Origin: Palaemon carinicauda
Lineage: Eukaryota > Arthropoda > Malacostraca > Decapoda > Palaemonidae
Length of the DNA stretch: 64,000 nt
Reading direction: 5' to 3'
NCBI RefSeq assembly: GCF_036898095.1
Contig: NC_090729.1
Location: 63,579,132 to 63,643,131 of the forward strand
Position numbers and translations under genes: made by a program. The stretch's first letter is position 1. Each line of letters starts with the position of its first letter. The notes under the pieces are model-generated. The model worked only from the letters and a program-made list of their open reading frames with translations, was not told where the DNA came from and searched no databases. Below are positions 48,410 to 59,303 of this stretch, in pieces.

Positions 48410-51400
48410 CCCTGGATAGGTACGCTCCTCGGACACCCCTTTAAGGGTATACTCGGACGCGCGCGACCCCGACGCCAAAAAAAATTCTTGAAAAATCAGT
48501 TTTTGCAGTAACCTCCTTTTTTCTTTTGCCAAAAAAAAACTTCAATGAATGCTTAAAACAACTGTAAAGATAAATGCTACTCATCTGCAGAAAAACTATT
48601 TATTATAAATATTTTAAAAAATTAAGTAGAAAAAAAAGACCTTACATAAAAATTCATAAAAAAAAAGTTTATACATATATACACAAATCCTTTTAGGAAT
48701 TGATTCTTGAATATTTAGGACACATCTTGTTGTATTTTGGATGAAGTCAGACCCATGGAGGTGAAGATCTGAAATGAGAAAAAAGGGTAACTTTTTTTGG
48801 CCAAAAAAATTTGTCCAAATTTCATGAATTTTTTTGGGTACCCAAATGAAATAGGAAGTGGCTAATTTTTTTAGGGAATAAACATATGTTATCCTAAAAT
48901 AGAAATATGTGAAAAAATCTTCATTATTTTGTAAATTACATTTATATCAGGGGCCATATTTAAAGGTAATTTTTTGAGTACTTAGAAATTCCGTAAAAAA
49001 ATACATATATTTAATATATAATATGATATTTATGCAGGTAAAAATATACCAAAATATCACAAAATCTATAGGGAACAAGAATATATATAGATAGGGCAAC
49101 TTACGCTTCGGATATGTCCACAAAATGGCCGCCAACCACACTGACTCAGACTCCCTAATCTGCCACTTGAAATGTAGGAAGGGTATGTCAATTTCAAGGT
49201 GTTATTTACTAATCTAATTATTCTTGGATATGCATAAAAATTGTATGGTGGGTTGCTGGATAATTGTCGATTATTTTACGACTATAAAATTATAATTCTA
49301 ACACAAAAAAAAATTCTTGAAGGGAAATAAAATCGAAAAAAAAAATGTAAAACAATATAATATTTTAGCTAAAAAAATTTGATGATATTCAATCAAAAAA
49401 GAAGTAAACAAAATTTTCCGACAAATAAACATCTAGAGGAATCATTACTCTGTGATAGTTCCTTAGTACGTAGTAATTTTGAAAGAAATGGGAAAAAACG
49501 AAAAAGTGGCAATCACAGGAAAATCGAACACATACCTATATATACGCCATATCTGGCTAAAAATAAAGATAAGATGGGTAGCCAGATCATCTAGAAACAC
49601 TTTCCAACACTATAAAAATACAAGTTTTGCGACACTACTTGCCAATTCCTTACGGTAACATGACTAAGCAAAAAAATGCAAAACAAATAAAAAGGGGCAC
49701 TCGCGGAAAAATGGCCAACATTCTAATATACGGCATTTCAGAAAAAAAAATTTCAGCCACGTACTAGGCAAACCATCAAGGCACATTTTCCGACAAATAA
49801 ACATCTAAATGAATCATTACTCTGTGATAGTTCCTTAGTACGTAGTAATTTTGAAAGAAATTGGAAAAAAACGAAAAAATGGCAATCACAGGAAAATCGA
49901 ACACATACCTATATATACGCCATATCTGGCTAAAAAAAAAGATAGGCATGCGTAGCCAGATCATCTAGAAACACTTTCCAACACTATAAAAATATAAGTT
50001 TTGCGACACTTCTTGCCAATTCCTTACGGTAACATGACTAAGTAAAAAAATGAAAAACAAATAAAAAGGGGCACTCGCAGAAAAATGGCCAACATTTTAT
50101 TATACGCATTTAAGAAAAAAAAATTTCAGCCACGTGCTAGGCAAACCATCAAGGCACATTTTCCGACAAATAAACATCTAAATGAATCATTACTCTGTGA
50201 TAGTTCCTTAGTACGTAGTAATTTTGAAAGAAATGGGAAAAAACGAAAAAATGGCAATCACAGGAAAATCGAACACATACCTATATATACGCTATATCTG
50301 GCTAAAAAAAATAGGCATGGGTAGCCAGACCATCTAGAAACACTTTCCAACACTATAAAAATATAAGTTTTGCAACACTACTTGCCAATTCCTTACGGTA
50401 ACATGACTAAGCAAAAAAATGCAAAATAAATAAAAAGGGGCACTCGCGGAAAAATGCCCAACATTCTAATATACGGCATCTCAGATAAAAAAAAAAGACA
50501 TGCACGTGTTAGCCCAACCATCAAGGCACACTTTCTAACACATAAACATGAAAAAAAAATCAATAATATACGGCAATTCCTTACTACGTAGTAAATTTTT
50601 ACAAATATTGAAAAAAAACAGAAATTGGCAACCGCAGTTAAATACCCAATATACCAATAACTACGTCGTATCTGACAAAAACAAAGTCACGCATGGGTAG
50701 CCAGATTATCTAGACACACTTCCAACACTAAAAAAGCAAAAGTTTTACGACACTATCTGGCAATATCTTACGGAAAAAATGACTTGGCAAAAAAATGAAA
50801 AAAAATTAAAAAGGGGCACTCGCGGTAAAATGCCCAACATTCTAATATACTGCATCTCAGATAAAAAAAAAGACATGCACGTGTTAGCCCAACCATCAAG
50901 GCACACTTCCTAACACATAAACATGAAAAAAAATGAATAATATACGGCAATTCCTTACTACGTAGTAAATTTTTACAAATATTGAAAAAAAACAGAAATT
51001 GGCAACCGCAGTTAAATACCCAATATACCAATAACTACGTCGTATCTGACAAAAACAAAGTCACGCATGGGTAGCCAGATCATCTAGACACACTTTCCAA
51101 CACTAAAAAAGCAAAAGTTTTACGACACTATTTGGCAATATCTTACGGAAAAATGACTTGGCAAAAAAATGAAAAAAAATGAAAAAGGGGCACTCGCGGT
51201 AAAATAATCCTCGTGGTGATGAACGACATTTTAACTAAAAAAAAAATCATGCAAATGGTAGCCAAACAATCCACCAAGACTTTCCACAACTGATAACCTA
51301 TACAAGTTGCACCATTCTACGACAATTTCATAATACGTAATAACTTTGATAATTATGCAAATTACCTTAGAGGGGTAAACTCGGTCGTGCTCGACCCCGA

Positions 51401-51589
51401 CGCGTCTCCGAAATCTGGGAAGGAGTACAGCTACAGCAATGCACATCTGGACACTACTAGAGCGTGTAGGCGAGACACCTACTGCAGGTCGATCACCCAC
51501 AAATTCAGTCACGGGGGTGAGTCACGTGAGAAAAACCTCTTTTTTTTTTACGCTCGGGGTCGCGGACGACCCACCGTACCGTTCCAGGG
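48410..51589. mobile_element. piggyBac-like non-autonomous element (3180 bp) carrying a satellite
   Basis: It is flanked by TTAA on both sides (48406-48409, 51590-51593). Termini are inverted: CCCTGGATAGGTACG at the left and, read inward from the right, CCCTGGAACGGTACG. TTAA duplication and a CCC start are hallmarks of piggyBac. Removal at TTAA gives the uninterrupted Tigger sequence, which is present in copy 2. No transposase ORF is visible. GC-rich subterminal blocks with CGACCCCGACGC occur near both ends in the same orientation (about 48463-48475, 51391-51404). The middle is AT-rich tandem repeats. Confidence 0.82.
49396..51360. repeat. tandem array of about five 373-bp units
   Basis: The marker GGGGCACTCGC recurs at 49694, 50068, 50437, 50813 and 51187, spacings 374, 369, 376 and 374. 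Each unit has TTCCTTA-TACGTAGTAA, a CATATCTGGCTAA-like segment, AGCCAGATCATCTAGA and TTTTGCGACACT. Units 1-3 are close to each other, as are units 4-5. Partial units lie at both edges. Confidence 0.9.
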
Positions 51590-51897
51590 TTAATGAATTA
51601 CTGCATATAATTACACATAACAATAACACAATTGCATTATATAAATGAGATGTAAAAAAAGAATAATTATAAAGAAATAATAAACTAAAAGGAGTTTTTA
51701 TTGTCACTTTACCTTAGAAACAGGTCAACGCAGGTGTAGGATTTGCTACGCAGGAGGTAGAGGTGGTGATTGCGATAACGTTCCTTAACTTACTCTATCT
51801 TACACTACATGAACTTTAACCTAACTTAGCTTATTTATTTTTTTTTTTCATTTTTATATTTTATATTTTTTCTCCTTTTTTTCTTTTTGATTTTCAA

Positions 51898-52090
51898 AGT
51901 ATAAGATTTTTGGCAACTTTGCTTTGTAAACGATCACTGATTGGTTAAAGTAGCCTGTGACATCAATAGAAGGCGGAGATAAAGGCATGCGTATGAGGGA
52001 GAAAGGATGTAAAAAATGCATCCACAATATAGACGCTCGCAAGTTGATGGCAATTAATGCATCCATTATATGGACGGGTCGTCCTTCGTG
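51898..52090. other. short unassigned junction sequence
   Basis: It lies between the broken Tigger end and a broken LTR, with no homology elsewhere in the window that I could see. Confidence 0.4.
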
Positions 52091-52858
52091 GGTTAAATGT
52101 ATTTTTGAGAATACCAACGTATCAATAAACCCCATCGAGAAAAATCAGCGACATCAGATGGAATCCCCTGGATAATTACTAATAATTATTAACTCATTTC
52201 AGGTGAGTAATATGGTGAAATCATCTGACAACTTACGACCAACCCTATACTGGCGACATCAGATGGAATCCCCTGGATAATTGCTAATAATTATTTACTA
52301 ATTTAGAGTGCGTAATATGGTGAAATCTTCTGACAACTTACTACCAACGCAATACTGGCGACAACAGGAGGAAGAAAACATGCAGAGATCATAGAGAAGC
52401 AGAAGAAACATTGGAGCCTTTGTAGATCAGCGGCCGGGAGCAGAAGAAAAAGCCCAATGAAGATTTCCCATTCAGCCAACCAACCTGAGGAATTTCATCA
52501 AACACAAACAAACAAAACAAGAAAGCAAAGTGTATTTTAAGGTTGGCTAGGATACAAAAAAGGTAGGAAGTACAAGGTGACTTTAGAACAGTAGCTTAAC
52601 CTAATCTAGGTATCAAGGTAAGCAGTCAAAATGTCTCTTGACATTGAACATCCTGAACGATTTAGCATCACAACGGAGCCCAATTCTGTTGCAACACGAT
52701 GGCAGCAGTGGTTTGAGAAATTTAAGATTTATTAAGAAGCATTAGGGAACATGAAAGATGCCCAAAAGAAGTCATCATTACTTCATACAGCAGGTAGGGA
52801 AGTTCGGGAAGTGTTTAAGACATTGCAGCCTACAGATGACACAAGTGAAGCTACAATT
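52091..52858 (+). mobile_element. fragment of the gag-only LTR element (LTR end, leader, gag start)
   Basis: It matches the reverse complement of about 38470-39240: the end of the LTR, two successive units ending in TGGCGACA, the leader and gag from the ATG at about 52631. The TAA after FKIY (52733-52735) is the same as in the full element. It is cut at ...GCTACAATT, where the DIRS terminus begins. Confidence 0.82.
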
Positions 52859-52918
52859 AACGGATTTTGAGCGAAGCGCAAAATCTATTCTTGGGTGAGA
52901 TAGCCATGGTGTCCTGAT
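52859..52918. repeat. 60-bp inverted repeat, outer copy (DIRS terminus)
   Basis: 57 of 60 positions match the reverse complement of 53326-53385 by eye. Confidence 0.85.
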
Positions 52919-53325
52919 GGAAGGTTCCTTTTTGGTAGCTTCCTTGGGTATATAACTACGAAATATTCCCAGAGAATTTAATCACAGGTTATCACAGAAT
53001 TCTAACTTCTGGAGCGAGTATCCTAAAGGTTTCCTTTAAGACATCGTATATCAACAGGGGACGCATGTATTAACGCGCCACATAGCTATCTACACCCCAC
53101 ATAGAGTTAACACTTCGATGTGTAGGGGCAGAGAATAGCTGGGGAGCCGTTCCACAGCTAATCTCGTTCGTGGCTACTATTGGTACTTGAGACGTAAACA
53201 AACGGGCGCCATTGCTAAATGACGTCACGTCCGTCCTCATCCTGAAGCCAGTTGCTTGCCGATCACCATGATACAGCAGAGCAGGGTGGGACCTGAAAAA
53301 CTGGACGAAGTAGCAGGGAGGGTCT

Positions 53326-53413
53326 ATCAGGACGCCATGGCTATCTCACCCAAAAATAGATTTTTCGCTTCGCTCAAAATCCGTTTTTTGGGCTCAAGCC
53401 ATGGCGTCCTGAT
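53326..53413. repeat. internal complementary region with a hairpin
   Basis: It contains the inner copy of the 60-bp inverted repeat and a perfect 16-bp hairpin stem, ATCAGGACGCCATGGC (53326-53341) against 53398-53413. Confidence 0.85.
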
Positions 53414-54241
53414 GGAAGAATACCAGAGAATCAATGTATCGTGGTAGATTTTCCCCTTTTAGTGTAAGTTCCGAGGGCTTTGAACAGGTTAGCATAGTAA
53501 TCTTAATAGAAGAACCGTAGGGAAGAGAACTTCCTGCCCCCCTGGCAGTGAAGTCCCCACGGGCCATGCCGAAGATCAAAGTGGTCATCGAAGGGCTACT
53601 CACCTTGCTGGGAGAACATGAAGAACTTGGAGACAAGACTGAATGGTTGGCATTCATATAGGAACATTCTCAAGGGCAGACAAGTGGTGGTTAGGCACTG
53701 TATGTTAATAGAGAATCGTCTGGTCTCTAAGATATGAAGTAAGTATTCGTGTAGGAATATTACATTGCATAGGTGAGTATATAATAAGGGTTGAAATCTT
53801 AGTAATCTTCATCGAATATAAGAGGAAGGGGATAATAAAACTATGACAGTCGTGTATTTCATAGTATAAGTAGGAGCGGATTGAGACGCACAAGTAATAA
53901 AATAGAAATTTTATTTCACAATTGCAGAATATATTAATGAAATGCAATAAATATGTAAAAGTAATTTACAACAAATTATAATGTACATAGTAATGAAAGA
54001 CTTGCTCTTGAATCTGAAAGAGAATTTCAAAATTATTAGTAGGCACTCGTTCCAGAGGAACGTCAGTCTTTTAAAATAAAACACATCATGCTCTAGGCAT
54101 GCGGCACTCGTGTGATGACTATGACATTTCACCTGGGAGAAGAACAGTATATGAAAAAACACTAAGTGTCTTTGAAATCACTACGTATCACGCGAGGGTC
54201 AACATAGGCACCCGAAGAGTTAGAGTCCCAAGTAACTCACT
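53414..54241. other. non-coding part of the DIRS-like element
   Basis: No gene. Minus-strand frames at 53394-53657 and 53911-54162 are unrecognised. Confidence 0.4.
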
Positions 54242-55195
54242 GTTCTATGCAGAGTTAGGTGCAGGTTTCATAACACTACCTGCGGCTACCACAAAATGTT
54301 TGACTTCATGCACTTGTTTCGCATAATGTTTGAAGAAAACACGCGAGGATTTCCAGCCTGTGAAACTCTTAAGGCTTTCGAAATCCATACTCTGAAAGAA
54401 ATTCAGAGACGATGCAACTTTTCTAGGATCGTGACCGGCGGGTGTACTGTCAGGATCCGCTCTGCGTATGAAGTAGGTGATTTTCGCTCTTATTTGTTTC
54501 AGTGACAGGTCGCTGCCCGATGTTTTTCCTTTGAAGAGTTGGCCTCCACCAAAGTCCGAAGTTCTACGAAGATAGACCTTGAGGCTCTCTACTGGACATA
54601 GGGAGGCATCTTCTTTCAGGGGGCATATTCTCCAAGGGCCCCATCTCTTGGTGGGTAATTCGTTTTTGGCGAGAAACGTCGGATCCGGGAAGAGGGTAAG
54701 GTCTCCTGAGTCTGTAAACAGGATGTGACCCTCGTCCCTTGATAATGCCACTATTTCGCTGACTAGGGCTCCTGAGGCAAGAGCAAAAAGAAATATAACT
54801 TTTTGAGTCAGATCCTTGAGAGGGCACGAATCATTGTCCAAGTTGGAGGCAAAATGGAGCACCTTGTCCAGAGACCAGGAAATCGGTTTTGGTGGGGGTG
54901 CTGGGCGTAGACGAGCGCATGCTTTCGGCAGTTTATTGAAGATGTCGTTGGACAGATCAATCTGGAAGGCATACATCAGTGGTCTAGTCAAGGCCGATTT
55001 GCAAGTAGAAATCGTGTTGGCCGCCAAGCCCTGTCCATGAAGGTGAATAAAGAAGGACATGCAAAAATCAATGGTGATTTCCGTAGGATTTTTTGCCTTG
55101 AGGAATGGGACCCATTTTCTCCAGGATGATTCGTATTGCCGTCTTGTGGATTCGGTCTTGTATTCCTCGAGGAAGTCTAGACTTTTCAGGCTTGA
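54242..55195 (-). pseudogene. DIRS-type tyrosine recombinase, nearly intact
   Basis: The frame is open from about 55195 and has a Met at 55060. An N-terminal SAM-like part (TRRQYESSWRKWVPFL, CMSFFIHLHGQGLAANTISTCKSAL) leads into the catalytic domain. FALASGALVSEIVALS has Leu where the first catalytic Arg normally stands. HDPRKVASS supplies H-x-x-R, W follows in FTGWKSS, and FFKHY has the nucleophile Tyr. The recombinase would insert circular DNA copies without target duplication. Loss of the first Arg suggests an inactive enzyme even though the frame is open. The 5' part is cut. Confidence 0.82.
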
Positions 55196-55345
55196 TTAAA
55201 ACGGTTTCTAATATGAAGTTTGATTAAATTAGTAAGGCCTTGTCCTGCTTGCCTTAAGTCTTAAATTTGGTTTTGTTATTTTCCTTTACTTTGAATTAAT
55301 GTAAATTTTCTCTTGTTAGAATATCTCTCATTTAACAATTTAATA

Positions 55346-55905
55346 ATGAAATGTAAAGTAGCTATTGTGGGACATTCTCATGTCACCCACACGGAGAATT
55401 GTTTTTTTTTTTTTGTGGTAGATCGCCATTATTTGAACCCTTAGAATATAGGACATTTGGTAGACCAGGGGCTATTGCAACCAACCTTATGACACCTGGC
55501 CTGATAACCGAACTTACTACCTATGGGCCTAGTATCACTATCTTGTTCATAGGTAGCAATGACTTGGATTTACCAGGAGATAACCCTAACCTGGTGAATA
55601 GTGTTCACAAAAATATTCTAGGATTGGTAGAGAGTCTACATACAATCAATAATTCAGAGGTTTTTGTTATGTTAATAGAAATACGTAAAACACCATCTAG
55701 AACCTCTGCTGAAAACTATCAAAAGAGAAAAAACTGTTTAAACAGGAAATTAAAGCGAGATACAAGAGTTAGGGTGATTCCTACTTTATTATCAGAAGGT
55801 GATTTAGCCAGAGATGGGATTCATTTCAATCATAAAAGTTACAAGGCGTTGGCTCAACGTATTTGCATAGAGTCAAACAAATATGTGAAAAGTAAAGGGT
55901 GGTAG
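55346..55905 (+). pseudogene. SGNH/GDSL-hydrolase-like ORF, one frameshift
   Basis: It starts MKCKVAIVGHSHV (block I, usually GDSH; the Ser is kept). It shifts frame in a run of 13 T at 55402-55414 and continues as RTFGRPGAIATNLM, then ITILFIGSNDLDLPGD (block III G-x-N-D) and DGIHFNHKSYKALAQ (block V D-x-x-H). About 185 residues in all. SGNH esterase domains are known in ORF1 of some CR1-like LINEs and in some tyrosine-recombinase retroelements, so this is probably an element protein. Its parent could also be the BEL element downstream. The T run may be a sequencing error. Confidence 0.68.
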
Positions 55906-56005
55906 AAGGTGTGTAGGATCGTGGTCCTTCCCCTTCAGATTTAGGGCTGGGTTAAGTATGGGACAGGGCCTGCACATTCCACTACGCACGTATAATAAAA
56001 TTTCT

Positions 56006-57406
56006 CCTAGTTTGCAATTTGGTTTTCGTAAAGGCCTTGGAGCATGTGATGCCCTTCTTACAATCTCCAATGCTGTACAGAAATCCCTTGATTGTGGTCG
56101 GGAAGTTCGGATGATTGGCCTTGATTTTAGTGCTGCCTTTGACCGTGTTAATCATGAGGCCCTTGTTTTCAAACTGAAACAGTTGGGAGTGGGTGGGTCG
56201 TTTCTTAGCATTATTATTGATTTTTTAAGTAATAGATCTCAAAGAGTTGTTGTTGATGGGCACCATAGTGATTATAGGAATGTGATATCCGGTGTTCCAC
56301 AGGGTAGTGTTCTTGGCCCATTACTTTTCATACTATATACACATGACATGTGGTTTGGCCTAGAAAACAAGCTTGTTGCATATGCAGATGATGCTACTCT
56401 CTTTGCATCAATTCCATCCCCTGAATGTAGATCTAGGGTTGGTGAATCTCTTAATAGAGATTTAGCTAGAATTAGTGCATGGTGCAAATTATGGGGTATG
56501 AAGTTGAATCCTAACAAAACTCAAAGTATGATTGTAAGTAGGTCAAGGACGGTGGTTCCTCAACATCCGGATCTCAGTATTGATAATGTTTCTTTAAATA
56601 TGTATGACTCTTTCAAAATTTTAGGTGTGATTCTCGACAGTAAATTTACTTTTGAGAAACATATAAGGTCTGTGTCTTCTTCAATTTCACAAAAAATAGG
56701 CTTATTGAGAAAGTCTTTCAAGATTTTCGGTGATCAATCTATTCTGAAGAAGTGTTTTAATTCTTTCATTCTACCTTGTTTTGAGTATTGTTCTCCTGTC
56801 TGGTCTTCAGCTGCTGATTCTCATCTTAATTTGTTGGACAGAAACTTACGGTCTATTAAATTTCTTATTCCTGATCTAGATATTAATCTTTGGCACCGTC
56901 GTTCAATTAGTTCATTATGCATGTTGCATAAGATTTTTCACAACTCTGACCATCCTTTACATTCAGATCTCCCTGGACAATTCTATCCTGTTCGTAATAC
57001 TAGGCAGGCAGTTAATTCTAATAGCCAGGCCTTCTCCATCACGAGGCTCAATACTACGCAGTACTCTAGAAGTTTTATTCCAGCTGTGACCAAGTTGTGG
57101 AATGATCTTCCTAATCGGGTGGTTGAATCAGTTGAACTTCAAAAGTTCAAAGTTGGAGCAAATGCTTTTTTGTTGACCAGGCGGACATGAGTCTTTTTAT
57201 AGTTTATTTATGACATATTTGTTTTTGATGTTGTTGATAGTTTATTATATGACATGTCTGTTTTGACGTTGTTTCTTATTTTAGAATGATTTATTGTTAA
57301 TTTGTTCTCTTCATTTACTTATTTCCTTTCCTCACTGGGCTATTTTTCCCTGTTGGAGCCCCTGGGCTTATAGCATCTTGCTTTTCCAACTAGGGTTGTA
57401 GCTTGG

Positions 57407-57438
<32 letters not shown>
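56006..57438 (+). mobile_element. 5'-truncated young copy of the 2A LINE
   Basis: It matches the LINE at 12-16 kb from inside the RT domain (CCTAGTTTGC...) to the 3' end and (TAA)n tail (57408-57438). In about 390 aligned residues I see only two differences. 5' truncation is the usual result of incomplete reverse transcription. It separates the SGNH ORF from the BEL/Pao element. Confidence 0.9.
56009..57190 (+). pseudogene. LINE RT C-terminal half (truncated copy)
   Basis: The frame is open (a chance upstream Met at 55958 gives 410 codons). It holds GFRKG, LDFSAAFD, SGVPQGSVLGPLLF, YADD and the full C-terminus LLTRRT. It lacks 2A, endonuclease and the first RT blocks, so it cannot act alone. 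Confidence 0.9.
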
Positions 57439-57566
57439 TTGCATGAAAATTATTGGGTGAGGTGTCACCTTTGTGAAAATTTGCTAATTTAAAACTTTTG
57501 AGCCTAGTTATTATAGTTGGATGCATATTCCTTATTTATTGAAAATTTGAATATATTGTATTTGTA
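57439..57566. other. leader before BEL gag
   Basis: AT-rich, non-coding. The 5' LTR and primer site are not here; the LINE insertion or an earlier rearrangement lies between them and gag. Confidence 0.5.
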
Positions 57567-59303
57567 TTGTTTGAGTTTGGTCTTGTCACAATGGAGTCGT
57601 TAAAGCGTAGACGTGGCGGTTATAAATCCGTTATCACACGTTTTATTGGGAAGATGACCGAAGTGATCGATTCAACAGATATGGATGCTATAACTTCCCT
57701 TAGGGATTCTATTTTAGATAATTTGAACAAAGTTCTTGCTTTGGATGAACAAATTTTGGATTTAGTTAAAGAAGAAGAAATGTCTGATGAAATGATAAAT
57801 CAAGCTGAATATGCAAGAGACGTCCGTACACATATCGGCAAACTCAATAGCTCTATTACTAACAATTTGAAGATACTAAATCCTCTAACGCAACCACCGC
57901 CACTACCCACAGCAAGTATTAGATTACCCAAACTGGATCTTCCGCATTACTCTGGAGATATAATAGAATGGAATTCCTTCTGGGAACTATACGAGGTGTC
58001 AGTACACCAGTGGAAAAACTTGGAACCAATTCAGAAGTTTTCATATTTACAAAGTGCGCTCATAGGAGAAGCTTTGAAATTAATCTCGGGATTTAAATTT
58101 GAGGCCGCCAATTATCCACAAGCTGTAGCTCTTCTCCTATCCACTTATGGAAAGAGAGATGAAATTAAGCATGTTCTGGTGAGAAGATTGCTAGAAATGC
58201 AGTCTCCTGCTGCCAATTCAGAATCATTGCAAACTTTCAGAGCTAATTTTGAATGCTCAATAAGATCGCTGGAAAGTGAAAGGCTGGAATTAAATGAACT
58301 TTATGTTATTTTGCTCTATACCAAATTGCCTCAAAGCGTGAGTGAGACTGTGAAGCGTAGGTGTGGAGACGATTGGTTGGTATTAGACACCTTTAGGAAA
58401 TACCTAGAAGAGGAGATTCGCAATCTAAGAACTTTTGTTTCAACTGATGTAAATAAAACTGAAACTCTGTCGTCAATATCTACATTCACGGTAAATCAAT
58501 CCCAAACTGTTAGACCGAAAACCAAGGGAAATGTGAATAAGTCCAGTCATCAGCAATCCACAAGATGTGCTCTTTGTGATAAAGAACATTGGTGGACTCA
58601 GTGCAAAACTTACGCAACCAGAGATGAAAGGTTGAGTCGTATTAGAGCTTTGCAGTTATGTTTTGTGTGTGCTTCTAAGAAGCATTTTAGTGTGGATTGT
58701 GACAAATCAAGTTGCACTAATGGTTGTAATTTGAGACATCATCGCATCTTATGTGATAGGGACCAAAAAACAAAGCAAAGCAAGAATAAACAAAGTGGTG
58801 TACAAGTGGGAACACTATCAGTAAATGAGCAGGAGAAACCAAATAAATCAGGTAAGCAATCCATATTACCAACAGCAACAATTCCTCTGAAGGGGAAGAA
58901 AGGTCGAATGGTACGACTTAGAGGGCTGTTGGATACTTGTGCCGAGAGGACAATTATTAAAAGATCGGCTCTAGAGAGACTGCAATATAGGTCCAAAGGA
59001 GTTGAAAAGATAGCCTTGAGAGGTTATTTAGCTAGTAAACCTGTTCATGAATACGAGTTGATAAGCGTCGCCATACCGCATAAAGGCAAGTTGATAATAA
59101 TGGACTGCATCGTGGTGGATGAGCTGCCAGAATATGCGAAGAAATTCGACGTTAAGAGAAGTTTAAAGTCGTTATGTAAAACTAAGATCAGATTGGCTGA
59201 TAAAGATTTTGATTTGCCTGTTGAGAATCAATCAACTATTGAATTGTTGGTAGGGGTTGATAATGTTTATAATATTTTGCATCCAGGGTTCAAAAGGGTT
59301 TGA
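57567..59303 (+). pseudogene. BEL/Pao gag-protease (578 codons)
   Basis: The likely true start is the Met of MESLKRRRGG (about 57591). A helical N-terminus precedes LPKLDLPHYSGDIIEWNSFW, the BEL/Pao gag hallmark (L-LP-F-G----W--F). EALKLISGF and LLEMQSPAANSESLQTFRANF follow. Cys/His knuckles are CALCDKEHWWTQC, CFVCASKKHFSVDC and CTNGCNLRHHRILC. The protease has LLDTCAERTII, where D-T/S-G is normally expected and Gly is Cys. It stops at TGA 59301-59303 after HPGFKRV, inside what is normally one continuous gag-pol frame. Confidence 0.88.

Larger units (their letters stand above)
48264..51897 (-). mobile_element. Tigger copy 3: one end only, split by a piggyBac-like element
   Basis: 48264-48409 and 51594-51897 together match the transposase-distal end of Tigger copies 1 and 2 (29552 to about 30030). 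The left flank is the same as in the other copies. The rest of Tigger is missing, and after 51897 unrelated DNA begins. Confidence 0.82.
52859..55200 (-). mobile_element. DIRS-like retrotransposon, 3' part
   Basis: On the minus strand: tyrosine-recombinase ORF (to 54242), about 800 bp of non-coding DNA, an internal complementary hairpin region (53326-53413) and a terminal inverted repeat (52859-52918). DIRS elements have exactly this kind of terminal plus internal complementary arrangement and no LTR/integrase. RT and RNase H are missing, the element being cut at about 55200. Confidence 0.7.

Noticed and set aside
49396..51360. CRISPR-like array
   Set aside because: Units are 373 bp and contiguous with no spacers; it is a satellite-type tandem repeat.
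54099..54505. Plus-strand ORFs over the recombinase
   Set aside because: Antisense shadows of the tyrosine-recombinase frame.
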